Below, piece after piece: positions 1 through 5,090 of a stretch of 5,090 bases of DNA (positions are counted from its first letter, which is position 1; the number at the start of each line of letters is the position of its first letter). The notes beneath the pieces were generated by a model that was not told where the DNA came from, made no database searches, and saw nothing but the letters and a program-made list of their open reading frames with translations. Origin of the DNA: Actinomycetota bacterium. Its GTDB lineage: Bacteria; Actinomycetota; Actinomycetes; S36-B12; UBA10799. The stretch spans positions 1-5,090 of the forward strand of contig JAUPKM010000597.1 of the NCBI GenBank assembly GCA_030837445.1, given 5' to 3'. The translations under genes and the position numbers were made by a program.

Positions 1-300
1 GTCATCCTCCGACCGGCCACGGCCACGGTCACGACCACGCGAAGACCGACGACCACGGTCACGGCCACGATCAGAAGCGGACGATCCACGGCCACGGGAC
101 GTCTGCCCGCTCACACCAGGAACGGCCCAACCATCCTCGGCACCCGACCGGGCACCCTCAGCCGGACGCTCGGCACCGTCAGCAGGGCGCTGCGCGCCGG
201 CCGGTGACTCTGGGGGCGACGAGTCTTGGGGCGGCGACTGCGGTGGTGGGGATTCCGTGGGCGGTGATTCCGTGGGCGGGGACTCCGCAGCGGTGGACAC
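1..300 (-). CDS. N-terminal part of an unidentified protein with a Pro/Ser-rich then Arg/Gly-rich disordered head (runs off left edge)
   Basis: The minus frame is open from a stop at 325-327 to the window edge. I place the start at the GTG at 300-298, because an AGAGG purine run (plus positions 312-316) lies 11 nt upstream; in-frame GTG at 312-310 and TTG at 309-307 are alternatives. The visible 100 residues begin MSTAAESPPTESPPTESPPP. They continue with Gln/Asp/Pro-rich and Ala/Glu-rich stretches, and from about residue 69 become strongly basic (SRGRGSSASDRGRDRGRRSS, then RGRDRGRGRSEDD). No folded domain is visible. RG/RD-rich linkers like this are common in actinobacterial RNA-binding or RNA-processing proteins such as RNA helicases, RNase E/G and rRNA-modifying enzymes, so an RNA-linked role is a guess from composition only. 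The opposite plus frame is also open to 514 but gives a less natural composition and has no good start. Divergent from the glucosidase gene. Confidence 0.5.
   Translation of the reverse strand, partial: MSTAAESPPTESPPTESPPPQSPPQDSSPPESPAGAQRPADGAERPAEGARSGAEDGWAVPGVSGQTSRGRGSSASDRGRDRGRRSSRGRDRGRGRSEDD
17..70. repeat. Imperfect CACGRC/CCACGGTCACG repeats encoding the RG/RD-rich tract
   Basis: The 11-mer CCACGGTCACG occurs at 23-33 and again at 53-63, a 30-bp offset, within a run of degenerate hexamers of the CACGGC/CACGAC type. On the minus strand these read as CGT-GGC and CGT-GAC codons (Arg-Gly, Arg-Asp), so the repeat is most simply explained as a low-complexity coding tract of the left-edge gene. 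Confidence 0.6.
251..280. repeat. 15-bp tandem repeat encoding ESPPT pentapeptides
   Basis: GATTCCGTGGGCGGT (251-265) is followed directly by GATTCCGTGGGCGGG (266-280), then a shortened, degenerate third unit beginning GACTCCG at 281. The period is a multiple of three. On the minus strand each unit reads as a Glu-Ser-Pro-Pro-Thr/Pro block, so copy-number change would lengthen or shorten the disordered N-terminus without shifting frame. Confidence 0.8.
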
Positions 301-458
301 GGCGCGCAACACCTCTCGAGATAGTCAACGGACAGGGGCATTCGAGCCACACCCGCCACCACCAGCCCACCAACAACCGGGCCGAGACCATCTCCACAAA
401 CCACTATTTACTCGAACACCTGTACAGTACCACGACGCTACGACAATCACACCCCCCA

Positions 459-482
459 GCGCAACGTGTCTGTGCGCAACGT
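459..482. repeat. Perfect 9-bp direct repeat with 15-bp period
   Basis: GCGCAACGT occurs at 459-467 and again at 474-482, separated by six bases. It lies about 150 bp upstream of the glucosidase start. It could be a paired regulator site or chance in GC-rich DNA. Confidence 0.4.
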
Positions 483-544
483 CCGAGCACCGCGTTCGTG
501 GCACGTCCGTGTGACCGGGGCGCGCAGGGTATGCAGCGCCGTAG

Positions 545-561
545 CAGCGACGACGTCGCTG
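545..561. promoter_or_regulatory. Candidate operator: perfect inverted repeat CAGCGAC-N3-GTCGCTG
   Basis: The arms 545-551 and 555-561 are exact reverse complements around a 3-bp spacer (GAC). The element sits 73 bp upstream of the chosen glucosidase start, a usual place for a repressor or activator site. Glycoside hydrolase genes in actinobacteria are often under LacI-type control. This sequence does not match the CebR-type TGGGAGCGCTCCCA box, so the regulator, if any, is unknown. No regulator gene is in the window. Confidence 0.4.
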
Positions 562-633
562 GAGACATTTGAGAGGACCTTCTCGTCGGCTGACGTCGTG
601 CCAAGGCGCGCCTCCGTGGATATGGTCGCTGGC

Positions 634-3045
634 ATGGAGCCGACGACCGAACAGATCGTGGCCGGACTCTCGTTGGCCGACAAAGTCCGGCTGGTATCGG
701 GTCGGGATGTCTGGCGGACCGAGGCTGTGGCAGTCCCCGGGTTGACCCACGGCGTGCAGTCGGTGATGTTGTCAGACGGCCCGCACGGGTTGCGCAAACA
801 GGAGGTCAGTGGTGACCACCTTGGCGTCGGCGGGAGTCGCCCCGCCACGTGCTTCCCGACCGCCGTGACGCTGGCCTCCTCCTGGGATCCGGATTTGCTG
901 TTCGCCGTAGGGGCGGCCGTCGGCGCCGAGGCGCGATCCGAACAAGTCGCGGTGGTGCTCGGTCCAGGCCTGAACATCAAGCGACACCCCTATTGTGGGC
1001 GCAACTTCGAATACCTGTCGGAGGATCCGTTGCTCTCCGGGAAGCTCGCTGCGGCGATGGTGCGCGGAATCCAGTCGGTCGGCGTCGGCGCCTGTCTGAA
1101 GCACTTTGCGGCAAACAATCAGGAGACGAATCGGCTGGTGGTCGACGCTGTCGTGGATGCTCGCGCGCTGCGAGAGATCTACCTGACCGGATTCGAGATT
1201 GCCATCAAGGAAGCGAAGCCCTGGACGGTGATGGCGGCCTACAACCAACTCAATGGTGAGTACTGCTGCGAGAACGCCGCGCTGCTGACAGGGATTCTGC
1301 GGGAAGAGTGGGGTTTCACCGGCCTGGTGATGAGTGATTGGGGCGGCACCAATGATCGGGTCGCGGGCCTGCTTGCGGGCCTGGACCTTGAGATGCCCGG
1401 CAACGGAGGACTGTCCGACGCGGCAGTCGCCACAGCCATTCACTCCGGGGTACTGTCCGCGACCGAATTGGACGCGTGCGTCCGCCGGGTTGTGGACCTC
1501 GCCCGGAGGTCCGCGGCGGCGCCGCCGCGACAGGACGCACCTGCCCCGGCCTACGCCCACCATGACCTCGCGCGCCGGGTGGCAGCGGATTGCACCGTGC
1601 TGCTGACGAACAACGGACTGCTGCCGCTTGCCTCGCCGTGTTCCGTTGCGGTCATCGGCGCCTTTGCCAAGCAACCCCGGTTCCAGGGGGCAGGTAGCTC
1701 GCTGGTGAATCCGACCAGGGTGGAAACGACCATGGACGCGTTGCTGAGTCGGGCAGATGTGCAGGTCAGTTACGCGGCCGGCTACGACCCTGTGACTTCC
1801 GTTCCAGACGATCAATTGCTGTCGGAGGCCGTCGAAGCCGCGGCCAGCACCGATGTCGTGCTGCTGATGATCGGGCTTCCTGGATCATACGAATCCGAAG
1901 GTTTCGACCGGACGCACCTCGGACTGCCGCTGCAGCACGACCGACTGGTCGAGTCTGTAACGGCGGCCAATCCCAACACCGTCGTGGTGCTGTCCAATGG
2001 CTCCCCGGTTGCCATTCCGTGGGTAGACCGCCCGGCCGCGATTGTGGAGGGTTACCTCTCGGGCCAGGCTGGTGGAGCGGCCCTTGTCGATGTCCTTTTC
2101 GGGGATGCGGAACCGGCCGGTCGGCTCGCAGAGACCTTCCCCCGCGCAGCCGCAGACGTGCCCAGCGATCCCTACTTCCCAGGGGCACCGCGGCAGGTTG
2201 AGTACCGGGAGGGCATCTACGTCGGCTACCGCTACTACGACTCGGCGGGCACCCCAGTGCTGTTCCCGTTCGGCCACGGGCTCTCCTACACAACCTTCGA
2301 ATTCGGTTCGGTCAGTGCAACACCCACCGAAGTCCGGGTCACCGTAAGCAACTCTGGCCGCCGACGTGGTGCGGAGGTTGTACAGGTCTATGTCCACGAT
2401 CTCGAGGCGTCCGTCCATCGACCCGAGCAGGAACTTCGGGCGTTCTCGAAGGTGTGGCTCGACCCAGGCGAAAGTCGTGAAGTCGTCTTACCCCTCAACC
2501 AGCGGGCGTTCGCCAGTTACGACGTAGGGGCGGCCGGATGGCTTGTTGAGGCAGGCGACTTCGAGATCCGTGTCGGCGCATCGTCCCGCGATATCCGGGG
2601 TACGGCAGTGGTGTCGGTTGACTCCGATCGGGCACCCGCGCCATCGTTGGCGCCGCCCGGTCTTGTGGCCCACGGGGATGCGGCGTTTGCGGCGATGTTG
2701 GGTCGCCCGATCCCGACGGCACCGAACCGCCGACCGTTCACACGCACAAGCCAAGTAGGTGACCTCCAAGGTTCCACCGTCGGCCGGATCCTCCGGCGTG
2801 TGCTTTACCGGGGGCTGACCCCAGGGCTCAGCAAGGTTGCGGGCGGCGATGACGTGCTGGCGAAGAAGATGGTGCGGGCCGTCGATGAGGCACCGTTGCG
2901 CTCCATCGCGCAATTCGGGGGTGGCCGGGTCACCTGGGCCGAACTCGATGGGCTCCTCGACGTACTCAACGGCCGACCCGTGGCGGCCCTCGGTCGAGCC
3001 GCCAGGGGGGTTAGTGCGGCCATCGCCAATGCCAGCCGACGATAA
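634..3045 (+). CDS. Glycoside hydrolase family 3 protein, beta-glucosidase/beta-xylosidase type
   Basis: Retaining exo-acting glycosidase of 803 residues, predicted to release beta-linked sugars from the non-reducing end of oligosaccharides or glycosides. The N-terminal barrel (about 1-290) carries SDGPHGLRKQ (47-56), GPGLNIKRHP and CGRNFEYLSEDP (110-132), KHFAANNQE (156-164) and the nucleophile motif VMSDWGG, with Asp235 as nucleophile. The second alpha/beta domain (about 310-555) has LLTNNGLLPL and the acid/base motif SYESEGFDR; Glu422 is the likely acid/base by alignment with GEGxDR of related enzymes. A fibronectin-III-like domain follows (about 565-655). A further 145 residues contain LGRPIPTAPNRRPFTR and DLLDVLNGRP, as in some clostridial and actinobacterial members. 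There is no PA14 insertion and no signal peptide, so it is probably cytoplasmic. Start: ATG 634 gives the usual short lead before GLSLADKV; ATG 622 and GTG 616 (AAGG nine bases upstream) are alternatives. Exact substrate cannot be read from sequence. Confidence 0.95.
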   Translation: MEPTTEQIVAGLSLADKVRLVSGRDVWRTEAVAVPGLTHGVQSVMLSDGPHGLRKQEVSGDHLGVGGSRPATCFPTAVTLASSWDPDLLFAVGAAVGAEARSEQVAVVLGPGLNIKRHPYCGRNFEYLSEDPLLSGKLAAAMVRGIQSVGVGACLKHFAANNQETNRLVVDAVVDARALREIYLTGFEIAIKEAKPWTVMAAYNQLNGEYCCENAALLTGILREEWGFTGLVMSDWGGTNDRVAGLLAGLDLEMPGNGGLSDAAVATAIHSGVLSATELDACVRRVVDLARRSAAAPPRQDAPAPAYAHHDLARRVAADCTVLLTNNGLLPLASPCSVAVIGAFAKQPRFQGAGSSLVNPTRVETTMDALLSRADVQVSYAAGYDPVTSVPDDQLLSEAVEAAASTDVVLLMIGLPGSYESEGFDRTHLGLPLQHDRLVESVTAANPNTVVVLSNGSPVAIPWVDRPAAIVEGYLSGQAGGAALVDVLFGDAEPAGRLAETFPRAAADVPSDPYFPGAPRQVEYREGIYVGYRYYDSAGTPVLFPFGHGLSYTTFEFGSVSATPTEVRVTVSNSGRRRGAEVVQVYVHDLEASVHRPEQELRAFSKVWLDPGESREVVLPLNQRAFASYDVGAAGWLVEAGDFEIRVGASSRDIRGTAVVSVDSDRAPAPSLAPPGLVAHGDAAFAAMLGRPIPTAPNRRPFTRTSQVGDLQGSTVGRILRRVLYRGLTPGLSKVAGGDDVLAKKMVRAVDEAPLRSIAQFGGGRVTWAELDGLLDVLNGRPVAALGRAARGVSAAIANASRR

Positions 3046-3048
3046 CCG

Positions 3049-3085
3049 TGGCGGCAACCTCAGCCCAGCAGAAAGACGGCCGCCA
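3049..3085. terminator. Weak candidate hairpin at the first convergent gene junction
   Basis: TGGCGGC (3049-3055) and GCCGCCA (3079-3085) form a perfect 7-bp GC-rich stem with a 23-nt loop. It starts four bases after the glucosidase stop and overlaps the last codons of the opposite gene. The long loop and lack of a T-run make intrinsic termination doubtful. Confidence 0.2.
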
Positions 3086-3542
3086 GGACAACGATCAGGA
3101 TGACCAAGCTGATACCAATTGCGAGCCAGATGTTCGCCGCCCGGCTCAGGGGCTTCTTGACCTTGACTCCCGCGGGGGGTTCCCCGACCAGCGGCAGCAG
3201 GTAATCGCGCCACTGCATGGCGATACTCGTGGGGGCAAATTCTCCGACGATGTTGCCGGCCAGGACACCTCCGGGCGCCAGTGAAATTCGATGTCGCTGA
3301 CTGGCTTGCCACACTTCCAGGGTGCCGTTCATCTCGGCCAGTCCGACGCTGTGAAGTTCACTGATGGGGGCATCCAGCAGGACCTCTCCGTCGTCCGCGG
3401 TGAACGTTAGCCTGTCGTGAGGCCCGCCCGATGTCGCCCGCAAGACCCCTGCGCGCACTCCAAGGGCCGTCATGTTGGTCCGGTAGCTTCCCTTCGACTC
3501 GTAGGCACCCGTCTGGCCGGTGCTCGCCGTTTCCTGACTCAT
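3060..3542 (-). CDS. Small tail-anchored membrane protein with PH/GRAM-like domain, function unknown
   Basis: 160 residues. Residues about 15-118 form a soluble, beta-rich domain: strands around GVLRATSGGPHDRLTFTADD (32-51), EVLLDAPISELHSVGLAEM (53-71) and TLEVWQASQRHRISLAPGG (74-92), then a closing helix MQWRDYLLPLV with Trp111. This order, with an 'I..I..V' segment before the fifth strand and a final Trp helix, resembles bacterial PH/GRAM-like domains; this is a fold guess, not an identification. A basic linker (KVKKPLSR, 127-134) leads into one hydrophobic segment, about 137-159, that ends the protein, so it is probably tail-anchored with the domain in the cytoplasm. The stop faces the glucosidase stop with 14 bp between. 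A GGAGGT lies directly against the ATG (plus 3543-3548), closer than an effective ribosome site normally is; no better in-frame start is nearby (next ATG is residue 24). Confidence 0.8.
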   Translation of the reverse strand: MSQETASTGQTGAYESKGSYRTNMTALGVRAGVLRATSGGPHDRLTFTADDGEVLLDAPISELHSVGLAEMNGTLEVWQASQRHRISLAPGGVLAGNIVGEFAPTSIAMQWRDYLLPLVGEPPAGVKVKKPLSRAANIWLAIGISLVILIVVLAAVFLLG

Positions 3543-3647
3543 ACCTCCATTCTGATCCGGGCTCCGCGGAGTGGCTAGCTACCTGCCCCGATTGCCGAGG
3601 CCGCATCCGGAGCAGCGCCCGCGCAGGGAATAGTCCAGCCAGACCAG

Positions 3648-3692
3648 AGGTTACGGTAGCGTAGGTTACGGCTCAGTAGGTTGCATCATCTT
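3648..3692. repeat. Threefold 15-bp-phased direct repeat starting AGGTT
   Basis: Consecutive 15-mers are AGGTTACGGTAGCGT (3648-3662), AGGTTACGGCTCAGT (3663-3677) and AGGTTGCATCATCTT (3678-3692). The first nine bases are identical in the first two copies, and five (AGGTT) persist in the third. The phasing is exact but off the 10.5-bp helical turn, so adjacent copies face different sides of the helix. Confidence 0.6.
3651..3671. promoter_or_regulatory. Candidate operator with alternating TACG/CGTA half-sites
   Basis: TACG (3652-3655), CGTA (3660-3663) and TACG (3667-3670) make two interlocked inverted repeats: TACG-GTAG-CGTA and CGTA-GGT-TACG. Short overlapping palindromes of this sort, about 50-65 bp before a start codon, are typical of sites bound by TetR-family repressors as paired dimers. 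The regulator type is inferred; no regulator gene is present in the window. The site could control the hydrolase, the divergent gene (start 109 bp away), or both. Confidence 0.5.
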
Positions 3693-3704
3693 GGCCAATC
3701 GTCC

Positions 3705-3713
3705 AAAGGAGGA
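3705..3713 (+). promoter_or_regulatory. Strong ribosome binding site deciding a TTG start
   Basis: AAAGGAGGA is nearly a full anti-16S match. Its AGGAGG core ends five bases before TTG 3718 but 20 bases before the first in-frame ATG (3733), so it favours the TTG as the initiation codon. Confidence 0.75.
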
Positions 3714-3717
3714 CCCG

Positions 3718-4593
3718 TTGTCTGGCTCCGTCATGACAGCCACGGCAGGGCGTGAAGAGACCGTCACCATCCACGGCCGGCAGGTGGCCTTCCGCGACTA
3801 CCCGGGCGGCGGCGTACCGCTGCTGCTCCTGCACGGCGTCGGTTCGACGGCCGACAGTTGGGAGCCTGCGGCAGCGGAACTGGCCCAATCCGGGACTCGA
3901 GTGATTGTGCTCGATCTACCTGGGCATGGCCGGTCCAGCAAGGAGTCAGGCGACTACTCGCTCGGCGCGCTGGCCAGTACTCTTCGGGATTTGATGGACC
4001 ACCTCGACGTTCCACGGGCGATTCTCGTGGGGCACTCGCTGGGCGGTGGAATTGCGTTGCAGTTCAGCTACCAGTTCCCGCACAGGTGTGCAGGGCTGGT
4101 CTTGGTTGCCAGTGGTGGACTGGGCACCGAGGCGAACTTCGCGTTGCGGGCGGCCACCCTGCCTGGCGCCGGCGTTGTCATGCGGGTCGCCATCAACGAC
4201 AGCACCGTGCGGTGGGCGTCCGGTGTCGGACAACAGTTGAATCGTGTCGGGGCCCGCCCGCAGATCCTGTCCGAAGCGGCAGTGGCGCGAATGTCGCGGC
4301 TATCGGAGCCGGGCCAGCGAAACTCCTTCCTTGCGACATTGCGAGCCGTTGTGGATTTCTCGGGTCAGCGCGTGTCAGCCCTGGAGAAGTTGCACGTGTC
4401 GGGCGATCGACCGGTGCTGATTGTGTGGGGTGAGCGGGATCCAATTATTCCGATGACCCACGGCAGTCAGGCCCATGACCTGCTTGCGAACAGCGAACTG
4501 GTGGTCTTCGCGGGAGCCGGACATGAACCGCACCGGCACGATCCGTCGAGGTTCGCGGCCCTCGTCGCCGACTGGAGCGTCCGCGCGGCTTGA
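3718..4593 (+). CDS. Alpha/beta fold hydrolase (esterase/epoxide-hydrolase-like)
   Basis: 291 residues from TTG 3718, chosen for the ribosome site five bases upstream; ATG 3733 would give 286. The core fold is complete: LLLLHGVGST (35-44) with the oxyanion HG, LDLPGHGRSS (65-74), the nucleophile elbow VGHSLGGG with Ser107, a mobile cap region at about 140-205, the acid residue in VWGERDPIIP (Asp241) and the base in GAGHEPHRHDP (His269). All three catalytic residues are therefore intact. No signal peptide or membrane segment, so a cytoplasmic enzyme. From memory the pattern GGGIALQFSYQFP plus FLATLRAVVDFSGQ is close to mycobacterial hydrolases of the Rv2715 type, whose substrate is not settled; ester or related lipid-like substrates are possible. 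It is transcribed alone, divergent from the small membrane protein and convergent with the next gene (23 bp between stops). The operator-like array upstream suggests regulated expression. Confidence 0.92.
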   Translation: MSGSVMTATAGREETVTIHGRQVAFRDYPGGGVPLLLLHGVGSTADSWEPAAAELAQSGTRVIVLDLPGHGRSSKESGDYSLGALASTLRDLMDHLDVPRAILVGHSLGGGIALQFSYQFPHRCAGLVLVASGGLGTEANFALRAATLPGAGVVMRVAINDSTVRWASGVGQQLNRVGARPQILSEAAVARMSRLSEPGQRNSFLATLRAVVDFSGQRVSALEKLHVSGDRPVLIVWGERDPIIPMTHGSQAHDLLANSELVVFAGAGHEPHRHDPSRFAALVADWSVRAA

Positions 4594-4602
4594 CCCGCCG
4601 CG
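4584..4602. terminator. Candidate bidirectional terminator hairpin between convergent genes
   Basis: CGCGGC (4584-4589) pairs perfectly with GCCGCG (4597-4602) across a 7-nt loop containing the hydrolase stop codon. It also lies 14 bases beyond the stop of the opposing gene. No T-run follows on either strand; such U-less hairpins are common in high-GC actinobacteria, but function is unproven. Confidence 0.35.
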
Positions 4603-4616
4603 GTCGCCTCACCCGG

Positions 4617-5090
4617 TCAGTTGATCAGGTTGATGGCGCGGCTCACGGTCACCAGAATCGTCAGCAGCGACACGCTCGACTGCACGGTGAACAGGAACTT
4701 GACCCGGTGGGTCAGCGGCATCGTGTCCGTCGGGCTGAAGGCGATGATGTTCGTATAGGCGGTGAACAAGTAGTCAGGCAGAGTCGGCTGCCATTCCGGG
4801 TATTTGTCCTGTTGAGGGAATAGGAAGTCAGGTCGGCCCAGCGGTTTGCTGCGTCGCGCCTTCGGTCCGCCGCCGTCTAGTTGCCAGTAGACCAAAGCGA
4901 AACTGAGCACGTTGATGAATAGCACCCCGAACCCTGCGAACAGCAGAATCTTGCCGGACTCCTCAGTGTCGTCGAGCAGGGAACGAAGTAGCAGCATGGC
5001 GTTGAGCACGCTGGCGGCCACCAGAAAAATCAGGTACGCGTAGAGTCCGGTCCGCAGCGCCCGGCCCGGAGTGCCGGCGGCTTTGAGGAC
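4617..5090 (-). CDS. C-terminal part of a multi-pass membrane protein with a pore-loop-like segment (runs off right edge)
   Basis: The frame is open from the right edge to the stop at 4617-4619, giving 157 visible residues; the true start lies outside the window (a GTG at 5021 is internal to the open frame and splits a membrane segment). Hydrophobic segments are LYAYLIFLVAASVLNAMLLL (about 16-35) and ILLFAGFGVLFINVLSFALV (about 48-67). A polar basic stretch with RPDFLFPQQDKYPEW follows. Then comes DYLFTAYTNIIAFSPTDTMP, a half-hydrophobic segment, and a last membrane helix in FLFTVQSSVSLLTILVTVSR (about 132-151). The order helix, short polar-aromatic hairpin 'T..AFSPTDTMPL', helix resembles the two-helix pore module of ion channels, but no TVGYG-type filter is present. 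I recall similar uncharacterised actinobacterial membrane proteins with this C-terminus; ion conduction is an inference. It converges on the alpha/beta hydrolase. Confidence 0.8.
   Translation of the reverse strand, partial: VLKAAGTPGRALRTGLYAYLIFLVAASVLNAMLLLRSLLDDTEESGKILLFAGFGVLFINVLSFALVYWQLDGGGPKARRSKPLGRPDFLFPQQDKYPEWQPTLPDYLFTAYTNIIAFSPTDTMPLTHRVKFLFTVQSSVSLLTILVTVSRAINLIN

Larger units (their letters stand above)
301..633. other. Divergent intergenic region between the left-edge gene and the glucosidase gene
   Basis: No gene is supported here. The glucosidase frame is open upstream to 466, but those residues have no similarity to family-3 hydrolases and do not form a signal peptide. 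The region should carry promoters for both flanking genes. It is less GC-rich around 395-450, with TATTTA at 405-410 and TACAGT at 424-429, but I see no -35/-10 pair with proper spacing that I would call. A direct repeat (459-482) and an inverted repeat (545-561) are listed separately. Confidence 0.6.
3543..3717. promoter_or_regulatory. Divergent promoter region of the tail-anchored protein and the alpha/beta hydrolase
   Basis: These 175 bp separate two divergently read genes and hold no open frame worth calling. The operator-like array at 3648-3692 and the hydrolase ribosome binding site at 3705-3713 lie in the right half. I could not assign confident -35 and -10 hexamers on either strand. 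Confidence 0.55.

Noticed and set aside
1..95. CRISPR array or DNA-binding iterons in the CACGGCCACG repeats
   Set aside because: Repeat units are short, degenerate and in codon phase with an Arg-Gly protein tract; there are no spacers of uniform length.
111..404. 97-residue minus-strand frame rich in Arg, Pro and His
   Set aside because: It is a frame-shifted reading of the ESPPT-coding repeat; its Pro-Arg-His composition is the typical artefact of GC-rich DNA read out of frame.
420..427. Eight-base palindrome CTGTACAG
   Set aside because: Too short to stand alone as an operator and it does not extend; such palindromes occur by chance.
204..572. Plus-strand open frames over 204-572 and 257-514 in the intergenic and left-edge region
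   Set aside because: They have low-complexity or arbitrary composition, no ribosome site, and overlap the better minus-strand frame at the left edge.
772..1815. Long minus-strand frame of 347 residues inside the glycosidase gene
   Set aside because: It lies fully antisense to a gene with complete catalytic motifs; long antisense frames are common in high-GC coding DNA.
2488..3312. 274-residue minus-strand frame spanning the end of the glycosidase and the small membrane protein gene
   Set aside because: It overlaps two well-supported genes in different frames and has no recognisable motif or hydrophobic pattern.
4590..4823. 77-residue plus-strand frame just overlapping the hydrolase stop
   Set aside because: It is antisense to the membrane protein's pore-like and last helix region and has Gln/Arg/His-rich artefact composition.

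Overview
The window looks like ordinary chromosomal DNA from a high-GC actinobacterium (Actinomycetota). The support is GC-rich third codon positions, GTG/TTG start codons, and proteins that resemble actinobacterial families. No more precise placement is possible from the sequence. There are no rRNA or tRNA genes, insertion sequences, phage genes or CRISPR arrays.

Layout, left to right. (1) From the left edge to about 300, on the minus strand, lies the start of a gene whose body is outside the window. Its visible N-terminus is disordered: first Pro/Ser/Glu-rich with a DNA-level tandem repeat, then Arg/Gly-rich. (2) A divergent intergenic region of about 330 bp (301-633) holds a perfect 7-bp inverted repeat and a 9-bp direct repeat in the leader of the next gene. 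(3) From 634 to 3045 on the plus strand is a complete cytoplasmic family-3 glycoside hydrolase (beta-glucosidase/xylosidase type). It has both catalytic residues, a fibronectin-III-like domain and an extra C-terminal domain of about 145 residues. (4) From 3060 to 3542 on the minus strand is a 160-residue protein with a PH/GRAM-like soluble domain and one C-terminal membrane anchor. It converges on the glucosidase with 14 bp between stop codons. (5) A 175-bp divergent promoter region (3543-3717) contains alternating TACG/CGTA half-sites inside a threefold 15-bp-phased repeat, which looks like a transcription-factor operator. (6) From 3718 to 4593 on the plus strand is an alpha/beta hydrolase with an intact Ser-Asp-His triad and a TTG start behind a strong ribosome binding site. 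(7) From 4617 to the right edge, on the minus strand, is the C-terminal part of a multi-pass membrane protein with a pore-loop-like segment.

Gene relationships. All five genes are in alternating orientation (-, +, -, +, -), so each is probably its own transcription unit and no operon or multi-gene system is visible. The glucosidase would hydrolyse imported or intracellular oligosaccharides or glycosides, but no transporter or sugar regulator lies beside it here. The alpha/beta hydrolase and the small anchored protein share a divergent control region and might be co-regulated. I found no convincing previously undescribed system. The most worthwhile leads are the operator-like array at 3648-3692, the repeat-bearing disordered N-terminus at the left edge, and the pore-like motif at the right edge.
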